Source: Limnohabitans sp. Rim47 | GTDB taxonomy: Bacteria; Pseudomonadota; Gammaproteobacteria; Burkholderiales; Burkholderiaceae_C | Length of the DNA stretch: 64,000 nt | Assembly: GCF_001517545.1 (NCBI RefSeq) | Contig: NZ_FBYA01000001.1 | Coordinates: 210,991 to 274,990, forward strand | Direction: 5' to 3' | Shown: positions 35,628-44,682 of the stretch, one piece after another | Position numbering within the stretch: the stretch's first letter is position 1 | Layout of the letters: every line of letters starts with the position of its first letter | Notes under the pieces: generated by a model | Told to the model about the DNA's origin: nothing | The model's input: the letters and a program-made list of their open reading frames with translations, nothing else | Database searches by the model: none | Translations under genes and position numbers: made by a program

Positions 35628-36456
35628 GTGCGTTGAACACCTGGGCGCGGTAGAGGTCGTTGAAGATCTCGTGGTACATGCCCTCAAAGCACTGGGACTG
35701 CACCACGGCCTGCGGTGCAGTCTGCGCGAAGTCGGCGCTGGCGTGTGCGTTGACCAGATGGTCTTGCCCTGCATAGAGCAACAAAGTGGGCACGGACCAC
35801 TGCGCCGCATCGGCCAGGGTTTGAGCACCATTGTCCAAAATCCAGGCGGCGAGGCCTGCAGAAATACGGCGGTGCACCATCGGGTCGGCCAGGTAGGCTT
35901 TGACCACATCGGGGTCTCGCGACACAAACTCGGCTTTCAGGCCGTTGTCCACCCGCAGGTGCGGCAGCACGCGGGGCAGAGTGGCCAACAGCATTTTCTG
36001 GAACACATTCGGAAACGCCCCCAGTGCTGGTGATGACAAAACCGCTGCATCCACCGAGCACCGTTGTTCGGCCAAGGTGCGTGCCACCACCAAGCCGCCC
36101 ATGCTGTGGCCCAGCAAGATCAGCGGGGCATGGGCCAAAGCCGGGTGTTGCCGTGTGTCGTCGACCACGCGGCACAAGTCGGCCTGCAAACTGCCGGGGC
36201 GCAGCAGGTCGCCGCGAGCGCCATCGGAGCGGCCGTGGCCTTGCTGGTCGTAAGCCCGCACCGCAAAGCCCCACTGGTGCAAATTCGCCGCGACTTCGCC
36301 ATAGCGTCCGGCGTGCTCGCCCAAGCCATGTACCAAAAGCACAGTGCCCAGGGGCTTGTGCGCAGGCAAGTCCCAGTCATAAACCGCCAGCTGGCCCGCT
36401 TCGCCTTGCAGGGCTGAAACGGCTGGGCGCGAGATGGAAAGTTTCTGCGGAAACAT
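35593..36456 (-). CDS. Alpha/beta hydrolase, monoacylglycerol lipase-like
   Basis: Predicted 287 aa serine hydrolase. Catalytic features: oxyanion segment LLVHGLGEHAGRY, nucleophile elbow LGHSMGG (Ser of G-x-S-x-G), an Asp in LLYAGQDHLVNAH and a His in GMYHEIFND. The overall layout, with a short cap, is that of bacterial monoglyceride lipases/lysophospholipases. No signal peptide. Its start codon overlaps the stop codon of the M20 peptidase gene by one base (TGATG), so the two are translationally linked. Confidence 0.88.
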   Translation of the reverse strand: MFPQKLSISRPAVSALQGEAGQLAVYDWDLPAHKPLGTVLLVHGLGEHAGRYGEVAANLHQWGFAVRAYDQQGHGRSDGARGDLLRPGSLQADLCRVVDDTRQHPALAHAPLILLGHSMGGLVVARTLAEQRCSVDAAVLSSPALGAFPNVFQKMLLATLPRVLPHLRVDNGLKAEFVSRDPDVVKAYLADPMVHRRISAGLAAWILDNGAQTLADAAQWSVPTLLLYAGQDHLVNAHASADFAQTAPQAVVQSQCFEGMYHEIFNDLYRAQVFNALKRWLLARFSV

Positions 36457-37937
36457 CAAGGCATCCGTGCCATGACTTCGGCTACCGCAGCCGTGAGTTT
36501 TTTGGCGTAGGGCACATGCAAAAACTCGTTCGGTCCGTGCGCGTTGCTCTTGGGGCCGAGCACGCCGCAAACCATCATTTGCGCCTTGGGAAAACCGGCG
36601 CTCAGCATGTTCATGAGTGGGATGGTGCCGCCTTGGCCGATGTAGCCCACCGGGGCACCAAAGTGCGCCTGACTTGACCGGTTGAGCGCTTGCTCGAACC
36701 ACGGCAAGGTGTCGGGCGCATTCCAACCGGTGGCGCCGCCGCCCGCCTCAAAGGTGACCTTGGCTTGGTAGGGGGCGTTGTCTTCGAGCAAGGCTTTCAT
36801 CTCGGCCACGGCCTGCGCGGCGTCCACCAACGGAGGCAGGCGCAGGCTGAGCTTGAAGGCGGTGTAAGGCCGCAGCACATTGCCCGCGTCTTTGAGGGCC
36901 GGAAAGCCGTCGGCACCGGTCACGCTCAAGGTGGGGGTCCAGGTGCGGTTGAGCAAGGCCTGTGTCGGGTCGGTCGTGGTGGGCAGTGCAAAGCTGGTGG
37001 AGCCGCCGCAGTCGTAGTGCGCCCAGGGAAAGCGCTTGTACACCTCATCACCCAATATGGCGGCGGTGGCTTGGGCTTGTGCCAGCCGCTCAGCGGGCAC
37101 TTCGCAATGGAAGCTGGCCGGCAACAGCCGCCCGGTGGTGCTGTCTTCTAGCCGGTCGAGCACTTGGCGCATGATGCGAAAGCTCGATGGCACCAGGCCC
37201 GAGGCGTCGCCCGAGTGGATGCCCTCGGTGAGAATTTGCACCTTGAGCGTGCCGCTGGCCATGCCGCGCAGGCTGGTGGTCAACCACAGCTGGTCGTAGT
37301 TGCCAGCGCCGCTGTCCAGGCAAATCACCAGACCGACATCGCCCAATCGGGTGCGCAGCGCGTCTACATAAGGCAGCAGGTCGTACGAGCCCGATTCTTC
37401 GCAGGTCTCAATCAGGCCCACGATGCGCGGGTGCGGTGTCTTTTGGCTCTTGAGCGCTTGCACCGCTGCGATGCTGGCGTAGACCGCATAGCCATCATCG
37501 GCGCCGCCGCGACCATACAGCTTGCCGTCTTCGTAAACTGGGGTCCAAGGGCCAAGGTCATTGCGCCAGCCATTGAACTCGGGCTGCTTGTCCAGGTGGC
37601 CATACATCAGCACCGTTTGGCCCGAACCATCGCTGGCCGCACGCGTGGCGGCCACCTCAAAAAACAGGACCGGTGTGCGCCCCGGCAGTTGGATGATTTC
37701 GAGCGTCAGTCCGTCTACTTTTTGCGCTTCGACCCATTGCGCGGCCCGGTGCAATACGGTGGTGATGTGGCCGTTGGCGGCCCAGGCGGCATCGAATGCC
37801 GGTGACTTGGCCGGGATCTCGATGTATGTTTTCAGCTCGGGCAAGATGCGGCTGTCCCAAGTCTGGGTGACTTCACTCAAGGCGCGGGCGCTGTCGAGCA
37901 GCTCAGCGGGTATTTCGCGGTGCAAGGGGGCGTTCAT
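36456..37937 (-). CDS. M20-family metallopeptidase (dipeptidase)
   Basis: Predicted 493 aa. Zinc ligands of the M20 family are present: His in MYGHLDKQPEF, bridging Asp in YGRGGADDGYAVY, Glu pair in ETCEESGSYD, Asp in CLDSGAGNYD and a C-terminal His in NAHGPNEF. A dimerisation lid domain is inserted (about 225-385). It probably hydrolyses di- or tripeptides or related amides in the cytoplasm. The start at 37937 follows CCGGAG. It is divergent from rcoM; the 297 bp between them show no other gene. Confidence 0.9.
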   Translation of the reverse strand: MNAPLHREIPAELLDSARALSEVTQTWDSRILPELKTYIEIPAKSPAFDAAWAANGHITTVLHRAAQWVEAQKVDGLTLEIIQLPGRTPVLFFEVAATRAASDGSGQTVLMYGHLDKQPEFNGWRNDLGPWTPVYEDGKLYGRGGADDGYAVYASIAAVQALKSQKTPHPRIVGLIETCEESGSYDLLPYVDALRTRLGDVGLVICLDSGAGNYDQLWLTTSLRGMASGTLKVQILTEGIHSGDASGLVPSSFRIMRQVLDRLEDSTTGRLLPASFHCEVPAERLAQAQATAAILGDEVYKRFPWAHYDCGGSTSFALPTTTDPTQALLNRTWTPTLSVTGADGFPALKDAGNVLRPYTAFKLSLRLPPLVDAAQAVAEMKALLEDNAPYQAKVTFEAGGGATGWNAPDTLPWFEQALNRSSQAHFGAPVGYIGQGGTIPLMNMLSAGFPKAQMMVCGVLGPKSNAHGPNEFLHVPYAKKLTAAVAEVMARMP

Positions 37938-38234
37938 GGGCAAACTCCGGAAAAAGGCAACAACAAGACCAATGACTGTAGCGGTTTTGCGATGGGCGCT
38001 GGGTGTGACCGCTGGTCTGCGCGTGGGTGCCGTACAGACTGCAGGTGTACTGGACGGTTGACCACGGCAGGTGCGGTATCGGTGGCAGAATGGGCCCGCT
38101 TTGAAAATGGTTTTAGCAATTTCTTCGCTTGTGGCGACGCAGACTTGCCAAATCATTTCTGAGGCGCCCTAAACATCAGTGCATCCCAAGAGGTGCACAA
38201 GAGGGCCCACTTGGCACAGTGCCCAGGAGACAAA

Positions 38235-38981
38235 ATGACGGATTCCAAGACCGCACCCAACCCGGGCCTGTACTTGTTTGAAAAGTTCGAGGCGGGGGTG
38301 ATCCATTTGGATGCCCAGCGCAACGTGCTGGCCATGAACGACTACGCGCGGCGCGTCTTGCCTGTGGACGAGAAACAGCCGTTTGGCAAACTCGTCACGT
38401 CTTTTCATCCCGAGCGCTCCAAACCCAAAGTCAAGTTTTTGCTGGACGAGGCCTCGGGCTGCCCTATGGCCAATGCGGTGCCGATGACCATGATCATCAA
38501 CATCCCCGAGCAGGTCTTGCTCATCAAGGTCAGCCGCCTGGGCAATGCCACGGGAGAGACCACGGGCTTTGCCTTGGTGTTCTATGACGTCACGCAAGTG
38601 GTTGGGCAAGAGCAGCCCCTTGTCGAACCGCCTGCCAGAAACATGCGTTTGTCGCGCATCCCGATGGTGGCCAACCAGAAAGTGGCTTTTGTGGACACCC
38701 GCGACGTGCTCAGTCTGGAGTCGCAGGCGCACTACACCCGTGTGCTCACCCGGGAGGGCTACCATTTTTGCAACCTGAGCATTGGTGATCTGGAACTGAG
38801 GCTGGACCCTGCACAGTTCATGCGCGTGCACAGGTGCTTCATCGTCAATTTGCAGGCGGTGCATGAGCTGGGCCGTGAAGGCAGCAAAACCCACGTTGTG
38901 CTGAAGGGCAAAAACACCCAGCAGGTGCCGGTGTCGCGGGGTGTGGTGTCTCGCTTGCGTGAGGCGTTGGGTCTCGGCTGA
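38235..38981 (+). CDS. rcoM: RcoM-type PAS-LytTR transcriptional regulator, probable haem CO sensor
   Basis: Predicted 248 aa, start set by CAGGAGAC upstream. An N-terminal PAS domain (about 10-125) is followed by a LytTR DNA-binding domain (about 150-245, with HYTRVLTREGYHFCNLSIGDLELRL and FMRVHRCFIVNL). This is the layout of RcoM, the single-component haem CO sensor of Burkholderia. RcoM uses His74 as haem ligand, with Cys94 and Met104 as the redox-swapped partner. From a remembered alignment the equivalents here are His58 (FHPERS), Cys76 (SGCPM) and Met86 (PMTMIINIP), with the same 10-residue Cys-Met spacing. It lies directly upstream of coxM on the same strand. CO sensing is therefore a strong inference, not proven. 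Confidence 0.85.
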   Translation: MTDSKTAPNPGLYLFEKFEAGVIHLDAQRNVLAMNDYARRVLPVDEKQPFGKLVTSFHPERSKPKVKFLLDEASGCPMANAVPMTMIINIPEQVLLIKVSRLGNATGETTGFALVFYDVTQVVGQEQPLVEPPARNMRLSRIPMVANQKVAFVDTRDVLSLESQAHYTRVLTREGYHFCNLSIGDLELRLDPAQFMRVHRCFIVNLQAVHELGREGSKTHVVLKGKNTQQVPVSRGVVSRLREALGLG

Positions 38982-39107
38982 TTCCTGCGGGGCCTTTTTG
39001 TCTGAACGCCTGCTGAGCGCCAGTGGGCCCGCTTTTTCAAGGGTATTCCCGATGCATTTTTGCCCCTAGGACATTCCCTGATTGAAAGAATCAAAAAGTC
39101 TGACCAA

Positions 39108-39140
39108 TGCGTTTCGTGCTCGATAAAGTGCATTTCGTGC
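39108..39140. promoter_or_regulatory. Two 12-bp direct repeats upstream of coxM; candidate RcoM binding sites
   Basis: TGCGTTTCGTGC (39108-39119) and TGCATTTCGTGC (39129-39140) differ at one base and start 21 bp apart, two helical turns. LytTR proteins bind such same-face direct repeats, and each copy contains TT-CGT-G, matching the TTnnnG element I recall for RcoM. They lie 111-143 bp upstream of the coxM start in a 269-bp intergenic region. No clear sigma-70 -35/-10 pair is seen between them and the gene. Confidence 0.65.
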
Positions 39141-39250
39141 AATAAATCGACCAAAGAGTGACGTATTTGAATAAAACCTGACTATTGAGTAGGAAAAGGG
39201 CTCTCGCCAATACTGAGCTTCTGTTTTCCAACAAAACTCAGGAGACCTTG

Positions 39251-40114
39251 ATGATTCCACCGCGTTTTGAATACCACGCGCCCAAAACCGTCGGCGAGGC
39301 TGTAGCCTTGCTTGGCCAATTGGGCTCAGACGCCAAGCTGCTGGCGGGCGGCCACAGTCTGTTGCCGATGATGAAGCTGCGATTTGCGCAGCCCGAGCAC
39401 CTGATCGACATCAACCGCATTCCTGAACTCAAGGGCATTCGTGAAGAGGGCAACACCGTGGTCATTGGGGCCATGACGGTGGAGAACGACCTGATCACCT
39501 CGCCCATCTTGCAGGCCAAAGTGCCCTTGTTGTGCGAAGCCGCCAAGCTGATCGCCGACCCCCAAGTGCGCAACCGCGGCACGATTGGCGGTGACATCGC
39601 CCACGGCGATCCCGGCAACGATCACCCTGCCTTGTCCATCGTGATCGATGCTTCATTTGTGTTGGAAGGCCCGAATGGCCGCAGAACCGTGGCCGCTGAC
39701 GGATTTTTCCTGGGCACTTACATGACGTTGCTCGAAGAAAACGAAGTCATGTGCGAGATCCGTGTGCCCGCCTTCGCGCCCGGCACAGGATCGGCCTACG
39801 AAAAACTCAAGCGCAAGACCGGTGACTGGGCCACGGCCGGTTGTGCCGTGGTCATCCGCAAAAGCGGCGACCAGGTCAGCCATGTGCGCATTGCACTGAC
39901 CAACGTGGCCCCGACGGCTTTGCGTGCCGAGGCTGCCGAAGCCGCTTTGCTGAACAAGCCCTTCAACGCCGCCAATGTGCAAGCCGCAGTGGACGCTGCG
40001 ATCGCAATTTGCGACCCGGCCGAAGACCTGCGTGGCGACATTGAATACAAAACCGCCATGGCCGGAGAAATGGTCAAGCGCGCCTTGAACAAAGCCTGGT
40101 CGCGCTGCGCATAA
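39251..40114 (+). CDS. coxM: Aerobic carbon monoxide dehydrogenase, medium (FAD) subunit
   Basis: Predicted 287 aa flavoprotein subunit, which receives electrons from the iron-sulfur subunit and passes them to the quinone pool. Both FAD motifs are at the positions known for Oligotropha CoxM: AGGHS (32-36) and TIGGD (111-115). The start is set by AGGAGACC. It opens the operon in the canonical order M-S-L; coxS follows 15 bp later. Confidence 0.95.
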   Translation: MIPPRFEYHAPKTVGEAVALLGQLGSDAKLLAGGHSLLPMMKLRFAQPEHLIDINRIPELKGIREEGNTVVIGAMTVENDLITSPILQAKVPLLCEAAKLIADPQVRNRGTIGGDIAHGDPGNDHPALSIVIDASFVLEGPNGRRTVAADGFFLGTYMTLLEENEVMCEIRVPAFAPGTGSAYEKLKRKTGDWATAGCAVVIRKSGDQVSHVRIALTNVAPTALRAEAAEAALLNKPFNAANVQAAVDAAIAICDPAEDLRGDIEYKTAMAGEMVKRALNKAWSRCA

Positions 40115-40129
40115 ACAAAGGAGAACAAC

Positions 40130-40615
40130 ATGTCCAAAAAACTCGTCACTGTTTCCATCAATGGCAAAAAAGAAGAAAAAGCCGTTGAACCGCGCACCCT
40201 GCTGATCCACTTTTTGCGCGAAGAACTCAACTTGACCGGTGCCCACATCGGTTGTGAGACCAGCCACTGCGGCGCTTGCACGGTGGACATTGATGGCCGC
40301 TCGGTCAAGGCGTGCACGCACCTGGCGGTGCAATGCGACGGCTCTGAAGTGCTCACCGTCGAAGGACTGGCCAACAAGGGCGTGCTGCACGCAGTGCAGG
40401 AAGGTTTTTACAAAGAGCATGGCCTGCAATGCGGTTTTTGCACGCCGGGCATGCTGATGCGCGCTTATCGCTTCTTGCAGGAGAACCCCAACCCGAGCGA
40501 AGACGAAATTCGCCACGGCATGGCCGGCAACCTGTGCCGATGCACCGGTTACCAGAACATTGTCAAAGCCGTCCAGTACGCCGCCAAAAAACTGCAAGAG
40601 CCCGTTGCGGCTTGA
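40130..40615 (+). CDS. coxS: Aerobic carbon monoxide dehydrogenase, small ([2Fe-2S]) subunit
   Basis: Predicted 161 aa electron-transfer subunit with two [2Fe-2S] clusters. Cys42, 47, 50 and 62 (CETSHCGAC...C) form the plant-ferredoxin-type cluster; Cys101, 104, 136 and 138 (CGFC...CRC) form the cluster nearest molybdenum. All eight ligands are present. AGGAGAAC precedes the start. It lies between coxM and coxL. Confidence 0.96.
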   Translation: MSKKLVTVSINGKKEEKAVEPRTLLIHFLREELNLTGAHIGCETSHCGACTVDIDGRSVKACTHLAVQCDGSEVLTVEGLANKGVLHAVQEGFYKEHGLQCGFCTPGMLMRAYRFLQENPNPSEDEIRHGMAGNLCRCTGYQNIVKAVQYAAKKLQEPVAA

Positions 40616-40643
40616 TGCGAAAACCATTTGATCGGAGACACAC

Positions 40644-43055
40644 ATGAACGCACCGGTACAAACCGCAGAAGCCCGCGAACTCGCGTTGGCGGGCATGGGC
40701 GCTTCGCGCCTGCGCAAAGAAGACGCCCGTTTTATCCAAGGCAAGGGCAACTACGTCGATGACATCAAGATGCCCGGCATGTTGCACATGGACATCGTGC
40801 GCAGCCCGATTGCCCACGGCCGCATCGTCAAGATCAACAAAGAGGCGGCACTGGCCATGCCTGGCGTGCACGCCGTGTTGACCGCTGACGACTTGAAGCC
40901 CCTCAAGCTGCACTGGATGCCGACTCTCGCGGGTGACGTGGCCGCCGTGCTGGCCGATGGCAAAGTGCATTTTCAGATGCAGGAAGTGGCCATCGTGATC
41001 GCCGACGACCGCTACATCGCCGCTGACGCGGTCGAAGCCGTCGAGATCGAATACGAAGAGTTGCCCGTGGTGCTCGACCCGTATGCCGCCCTGCAACCCG
41101 ATGCCCCGGTGATTCGCGAAGACCTGGCCGGCAAGACCGAAGGCGCACATGGCAAGCGTGAGCACCACAACCACATCTTCACGTGGGATGCGGGCGACAA
41201 GTCTGCTGCCGATGCGGCCTTTGACAAAGCCGAAGTGACCGTGTCGCAGCACATGTACTACCCCCGCGTGCACCCTTGCCCGTTGGAGACTTGTGGTTGC
41301 GTGGCCAGCTTTGACCCGATCAAGGGCGACCTGACCACCTTCATCACCTCGCAAGCGCCGCATGTGGTGCGCACCGTGGTGTCCATGCTCTCGGGCATTC
41401 CTGAGTCCAAAGTGCGCATCGTCAGCCCCGACATCGGTGGCGGCTTTGGCAACAAGGTCGGCATCTACCCCGGCTATGTGTGCGCCATCGTGGCCTCTAT
41501 CGTGCTGGGTCGCCCCGTCAAGTGGGTCGAAGACCGGATTGAAAACATCTCGTCCACCGCCTTTGCCCGTGACTACCACATGGACGGCGAATTGGCCGCC
41601 ACCGCCGACGGCAAGATCACCGGCCTGCGCGTGAATGTGGTGGCCGACCACGGCGCGTTCGACGCCTGCGCCGACCCGACCAAGTTCCCGGCCGGCATGT
41701 TCCACATCGTCTCGGGCAGTTACGACATTCCCGCCGCGCACGCCAGCGTCAAGGGCGTTTACACCAACAAAGCCCCCGGTGGCGTGGCTTACCGCTGCTC
41801 TTTCCGCGTGACCGAAGCGGTGTATTTGATCGAGCGCATGGTCGATGTGCTGGCGCAAAAACTGGGCATGGACAAGGCCGAGATTCGCGCCAAGAACTTC
41901 GTCAAGAAAGAGCAGTTCCCCTACACCAGCGCCTTCGGTTTCGAATACGACTCGGGTGATTACCAGACCGCGCTCGACAAGGTGCTGGAGGCGGTGGATT
42001 ACAAAGGCCTGCGCGCCGAGCAAGCGCTCAAACGCAGCGATCCCAACAGCCCGACCTTGATGGGCATTGGCCTGGTCACCTTCACCGAGGTGGTGGGTGC
42101 CGGTCCATCCAAGATGTGCGACATCTTGGGCGTGGGCATGTTCGACTCGTGTGAAATCCGCATTCACCCCACCGGCAGCGCGATCGCCCGCATGGGCACG
42201 ATCACACAAGGGCAAGGCCATCAGACCACCTACGCGCAGATCATTGCGACTGAGTTGGGTATTCCGTCTGAAGTGATTCAGGTCGAAGAAGGCGACACCA
42301 GCACCGCGCCATACGGCCTGGGCACTTACGGCTCGCGTTCCACACCGGTGGCGGGTGCCGCCATCGCGTTGGCCGCTCGTAAGATCCACGCGAAGGCCCG
42401 CAAGATCGCCGCCCACATGCTCGAAGTGAACGAAAACGACCTCGACTGGGAAGTCGACCGTTTCAAGGTCAAGGGCGACGACAGCAAGTTCAAAACCATG
42501 GCCGATGTGGCATGGCAGGCCTACCACCAACCACCAGACGGTTTGGAGCCAGGCCTTGAAGCTGTGCATTACTACGACCCACCGAACTTCACATTCCCGT
42601 TCGGCATCTACTTGTGTGTGGTCGACATCGACCGTGCCACGGGTGAGACCAAGATCCGCCGTTTCTATGCATTGGACGACTGCGGCACCCGCATCAACCC
42701 GATGATCATCGACGGCCAGATCCACGGCGGTCTGACCGAAGGCTTTGCCGTGGCCATGGGCCAGCAAATGCCATTCGATGCGCAGGGCAACTTGCTGGGC
42801 AACACGCTGATGGACTACTTCTTGCCCACCTTTGTGGAAACCCCACATTGGGAAACCGACCACACCGTGACGCCTTCGCCGCACCACCCGCTGGGTGCCA
42901 AAGGCGTGGCCGAATCGCCGCACGTGGGCTCGATCCCCACCTTCACTTCTGCCGTGGTGGATGCTTTCTCTCACCTGGGTGTCACGCACCTGGACATGCC
43001 GCACAACGCATTCCGCACCTGGAAAGCGCTGCGCGAGCACGGCGCGGCTTTGTAA
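40644..43055 (+). CDS. coxL: Aerobic carbon monoxide dehydrogenase, large (Mo-Cu) subunit, form I
   Basis: Predicted 803 aa catalytic subunit that oxidises CO with water to CO2 at a Mo-S-Cu centre. The form I signature AYRCSFR occupies residues 382-388, with Cys385 as the copper ligand (Cys388 in Oligotropha). Form II proteins have AYRGAGR instead. The molybdopterin-cytosine-dinucleotide loop GGGFGNK and the catalytic Glu757 in GAKGVAES are also present. Length and motifs are complete, so the enzyme should be functional in CO oxidation rather than a generic aldehyde oxidase. RBS CGGAGACAC. Confidence 0.96.
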   Translation: MNAPVQTAEARELALAGMGASRLRKEDARFIQGKGNYVDDIKMPGMLHMDIVRSPIAHGRIVKINKEAALAMPGVHAVLTADDLKPLKLHWMPTLAGDVAAVLADGKVHFQMQEVAIVIADDRYIAADAVEAVEIEYEELPVVLDPYAALQPDAPVIREDLAGKTEGAHGKREHHNHIFTWDAGDKSAADAAFDKAEVTVSQHMYYPRVHPCPLETCGCVASFDPIKGDLTTFITSQAPHVVRTVVSMLSGIPESKVRIVSPDIGGGFGNKVGIYPGYVCAIVASIVLGRPVKWVEDRIENISSTAFARDYHMDGELAATADGKITGLRVNVVADHGAFDACADPTKFPAGMFHIVSGSYDIPAAHASVKGVYTNKAPGGVAYRCSFRVTEAVYLIERMVDVLAQKLGMDKAEIRAKNFVKKEQFPYTSAFGFEYDSGDYQTALDKVLEAVDYKGLRAEQALKRSDPNSPTLMGIGLVTFTEVVGAGPSKMCDILGVGMFDSCEIRIHPTGSAIARMGTITQGQGHQTTYAQIIATELGIPSEVIQVEEGDTSTAPYGLGTYGSRSTPVAGAAIALAARKIHAKARKIAAHMLEVNENDLDWEVDRFKVKGDDSKFKTMADVAWQAYHQPPDGLEPGLEAVHYYDPPNFTFPFGIYLCVVDIDRATGETKIRRFYALDDCGTRINPMIIDGQIHGGLTEGFAVAMGQQMPFDAQGNLLGNTLMDYFLPTFVETPHWETDHTVTPSPHHPLGAKGVAESPHVGSIPTFTSAVVDAFSHLGVTHLDMPHNAFRTWKALREHGAAL

Positions 43056-43067
43056 TCAGGAACCACC

Positions 43068-43700
43068 ATGGAAGTCAAACTCGACAAACAATACCCACTC
43101 GATGTGGACGCGGCACGGGCGTGGGCCTTGCTCACCGACCTCAAGGCCACGGCCAGTTGCATGCCCGGTGCCGAAATCACCGAGCAACTGTCTGACACGT
43201 CGTTCAAAGGCGGCGTGAAGGTCAAGGTTGGCCCGGCAGTGGCCCAGTTTGGCGGCACGGTCGACGTGATCGAAGCGGTGGCCGCCGAGCGCAAGATGGT
43301 CTTGCGTGGCAAAGGTGCCGACAAAGGCGGCTCGTCCGCCTCCATGGACCTGACCGCCATCATCACGCCCGACCCGGCCAACCCGGCGCACTGCGTGCTG
43401 AATGGGCAGGCGGCTGTGATCGTGAACGGCAAGTTCGCGCAGTTCGGCGGTCGCATGATGGTGCAGGTGTCCGACATGCTGCTGGCGCAGTTTGTTGAAA
43501 ACTTCCGCCAGACTGCGCTGACGCTGCCTGCGGCCGATGGCTCATCAGCGGCGGGTGTTGCGAGTGCCGCGGCTGGTGCCAGTGCCACTGCGGCGGCGGC
43601 ACCTGCTGCCCCCGTGGTGGCTCGCGAGATCAATGGCCTGGCCATCTTCTGGGCCTTGCTCAAGAGCTGGTTGGGTGGTTTGTTGGGCAAGAAAGCCTGA
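43068..43700 (+). CDS. coxG: CoxG, SRPBCC-family CO dehydrogenase membrane-recruitment protein
   Basis: Predicted 210 aa. The first 150 residues form a START/SRPBCC-like lipid- or ligand-binding domain (MEVKLDKQYPLDVDAARAWA, CMPGAEITEQL). An Ala-rich linker follows, then a C-terminal hydrophobic tail (ALLKSWLGGLLGKKA). In Oligotropha, CoxG recruits CODH to the cytoplasmic membrane. Here the gene sits directly after coxL, ahead of coxDEF; in Oligotropha it follows coxF. Confidence 0.9.
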   Translation: MEVKLDKQYPLDVDAARAWALLTDLKATASCMPGAEITEQLSDTSFKGGVKVKVGPAVAQFGGTVDVIEAVAAERKMVLRGKGADKGGSSASMDLTAIITPDPANPAHCVLNGQAAVIVNGKFAQFGGRMMVQVSDMLLAQFVENFRQTALTLPAADGSSAAGVASAAAGASATAAAAPAAPVVAREINGLAIFWALLKSWLGGLLGKKA

Positions 43701-43707
43701 GCCTGAC

Positions 43708-44682
43708 ATGACCATGACCACGCCAGACCCAGCCGGACGTCCTGCCACTGAGGAGCGCTTGTTGCGCGAGCGGCTGCAGCGCGCGGGTTATCTGGCCGAT
43801 GCCGACCTGGCCACCACCGTGTGGCTGGCGTCGGCATTGCAGCGTCCCCTGTTGATCGAGGGTGACGCGGGTGTCGGAAAAACCGCTTTGGCGACGGCGC
43901 TCGCCCAATCCCAAAGAGAGCAAGGTGCCACCTTGGTGCGCCTGCAATGCTTCGAAGGCCTGGATTTGGCGCAAGCCGCTTACGAGTGGAATTACGGGCG
44001 CCAATTGATGGCGATCCGTCTCAACGAAGCGGACAAAGAGGGCTTGGGCCGGGTGCGTGAGTCAGATGTGTTCAGCCGTGACTATTTGCTGGAACGGCCC
44101 TTGCTGCGCGCCATCAGCCAGAGTGGCCCTTGCGTGCTGCTGATCGATGAGATCGACCGCGCCGATGAAGCCTTTGAGGCTTTCCTGCTGGAAGTGCTGG
44201 CCGATTACCAAATCACCGTGCCCGAAATTGGCACGATTCGGGCTACGCACATTCCGCAAGTGATTTTGACCAGCAACGGCACGCGCGAGTTGTCTGATGC
44301 CTTGCGCCGCCGGTGCCTGTACCACTACCTCGATTACCCGACCTTGGCACGCGAGATCGCCATCGTCAAAACCGCATTGCCTGAAGCAGACACCCGGCTG
44401 GTCGAAGACGCCGTGCAGTTTGTGCAAGCCCTGCGCCGCGAAGACCTGGCCAAGATTCCCGGCATCGCCGAAACCTTGGACTGGGTCAGCGCCTTGTTCA
44501 AGTTGGGCCACCACAGCTTGCCCGAAGACATGGCTGCGGTGTTGGGCACTTTGGGCTGCTTGCTCAAGACCCGCGAGGACCGCTTTGTGATGGGGCCTGA
44601 CCGGCTGCGGCAACTGGTCGAAGGACGACGTTCTGTGGGCGTGGCCGAAAAAACGCCCGGTCTTCATCAGGTGAGTTCATGA
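43708..44682 (+). CDS. coxD: CoxD, MoxR-type AAA+ ATPase for CODH active-site maturation
   Basis: Predicted 324 aa. Walker A GDAGVGKT is at 52-59, Walker B is VLLIDEIDRAD, and sensor residues occur in LTSNGTRELSDALRRRC. CoxD is needed to build the Cu-S-Mo centre, working with CoxE and CoxF. It begins 7 bp after coxG, and its stop overlaps the coxE start by 4 bp. A second ATG two codons later is an alternative start. Confidence 0.92.
   Translation: MTMTTPDPAGRPATEERLLRERLQRAGYLADADLATTVWLASALQRPLLIEGDAGVGKTALATALAQSQREQGATLVRLQCFEGLDLAQAAYEWNYGRQLMAIRLNEADKEGLGRVRESDVFSRDYLLERPLLRAISQSGPCVLLIDEIDRADEAFEAFLLEVLADYQITVPEIGTIRATHIPQVILTSNGTRELSDALRRRCLYHYLDYPTLAREIAIVKTALPEADTRLVEDAVQFVQALRREDLAKIPGIAETLDWVSALFKLGHHSLPEDMAAVLGTLGCLLKTREDRFVMGPDRLRQLVEGRRSVGVAEKTPGLHQVSS

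Noticed and set aside
40563..43040. 825-codon minus-strand frame opposite coxL
   Set aside because: coxL on the plus strand has complete CODH motifs; the antisense product is His/Val-rich and motif-free, typical of high-GC shadow frames.
40644..43055. CoxL as form II (aldehyde oxidase-like) enzyme
   Set aside because: The active-site loop reads AYRCSFR, the form I signature with the copper-binding Cys, not AYRGAGR.
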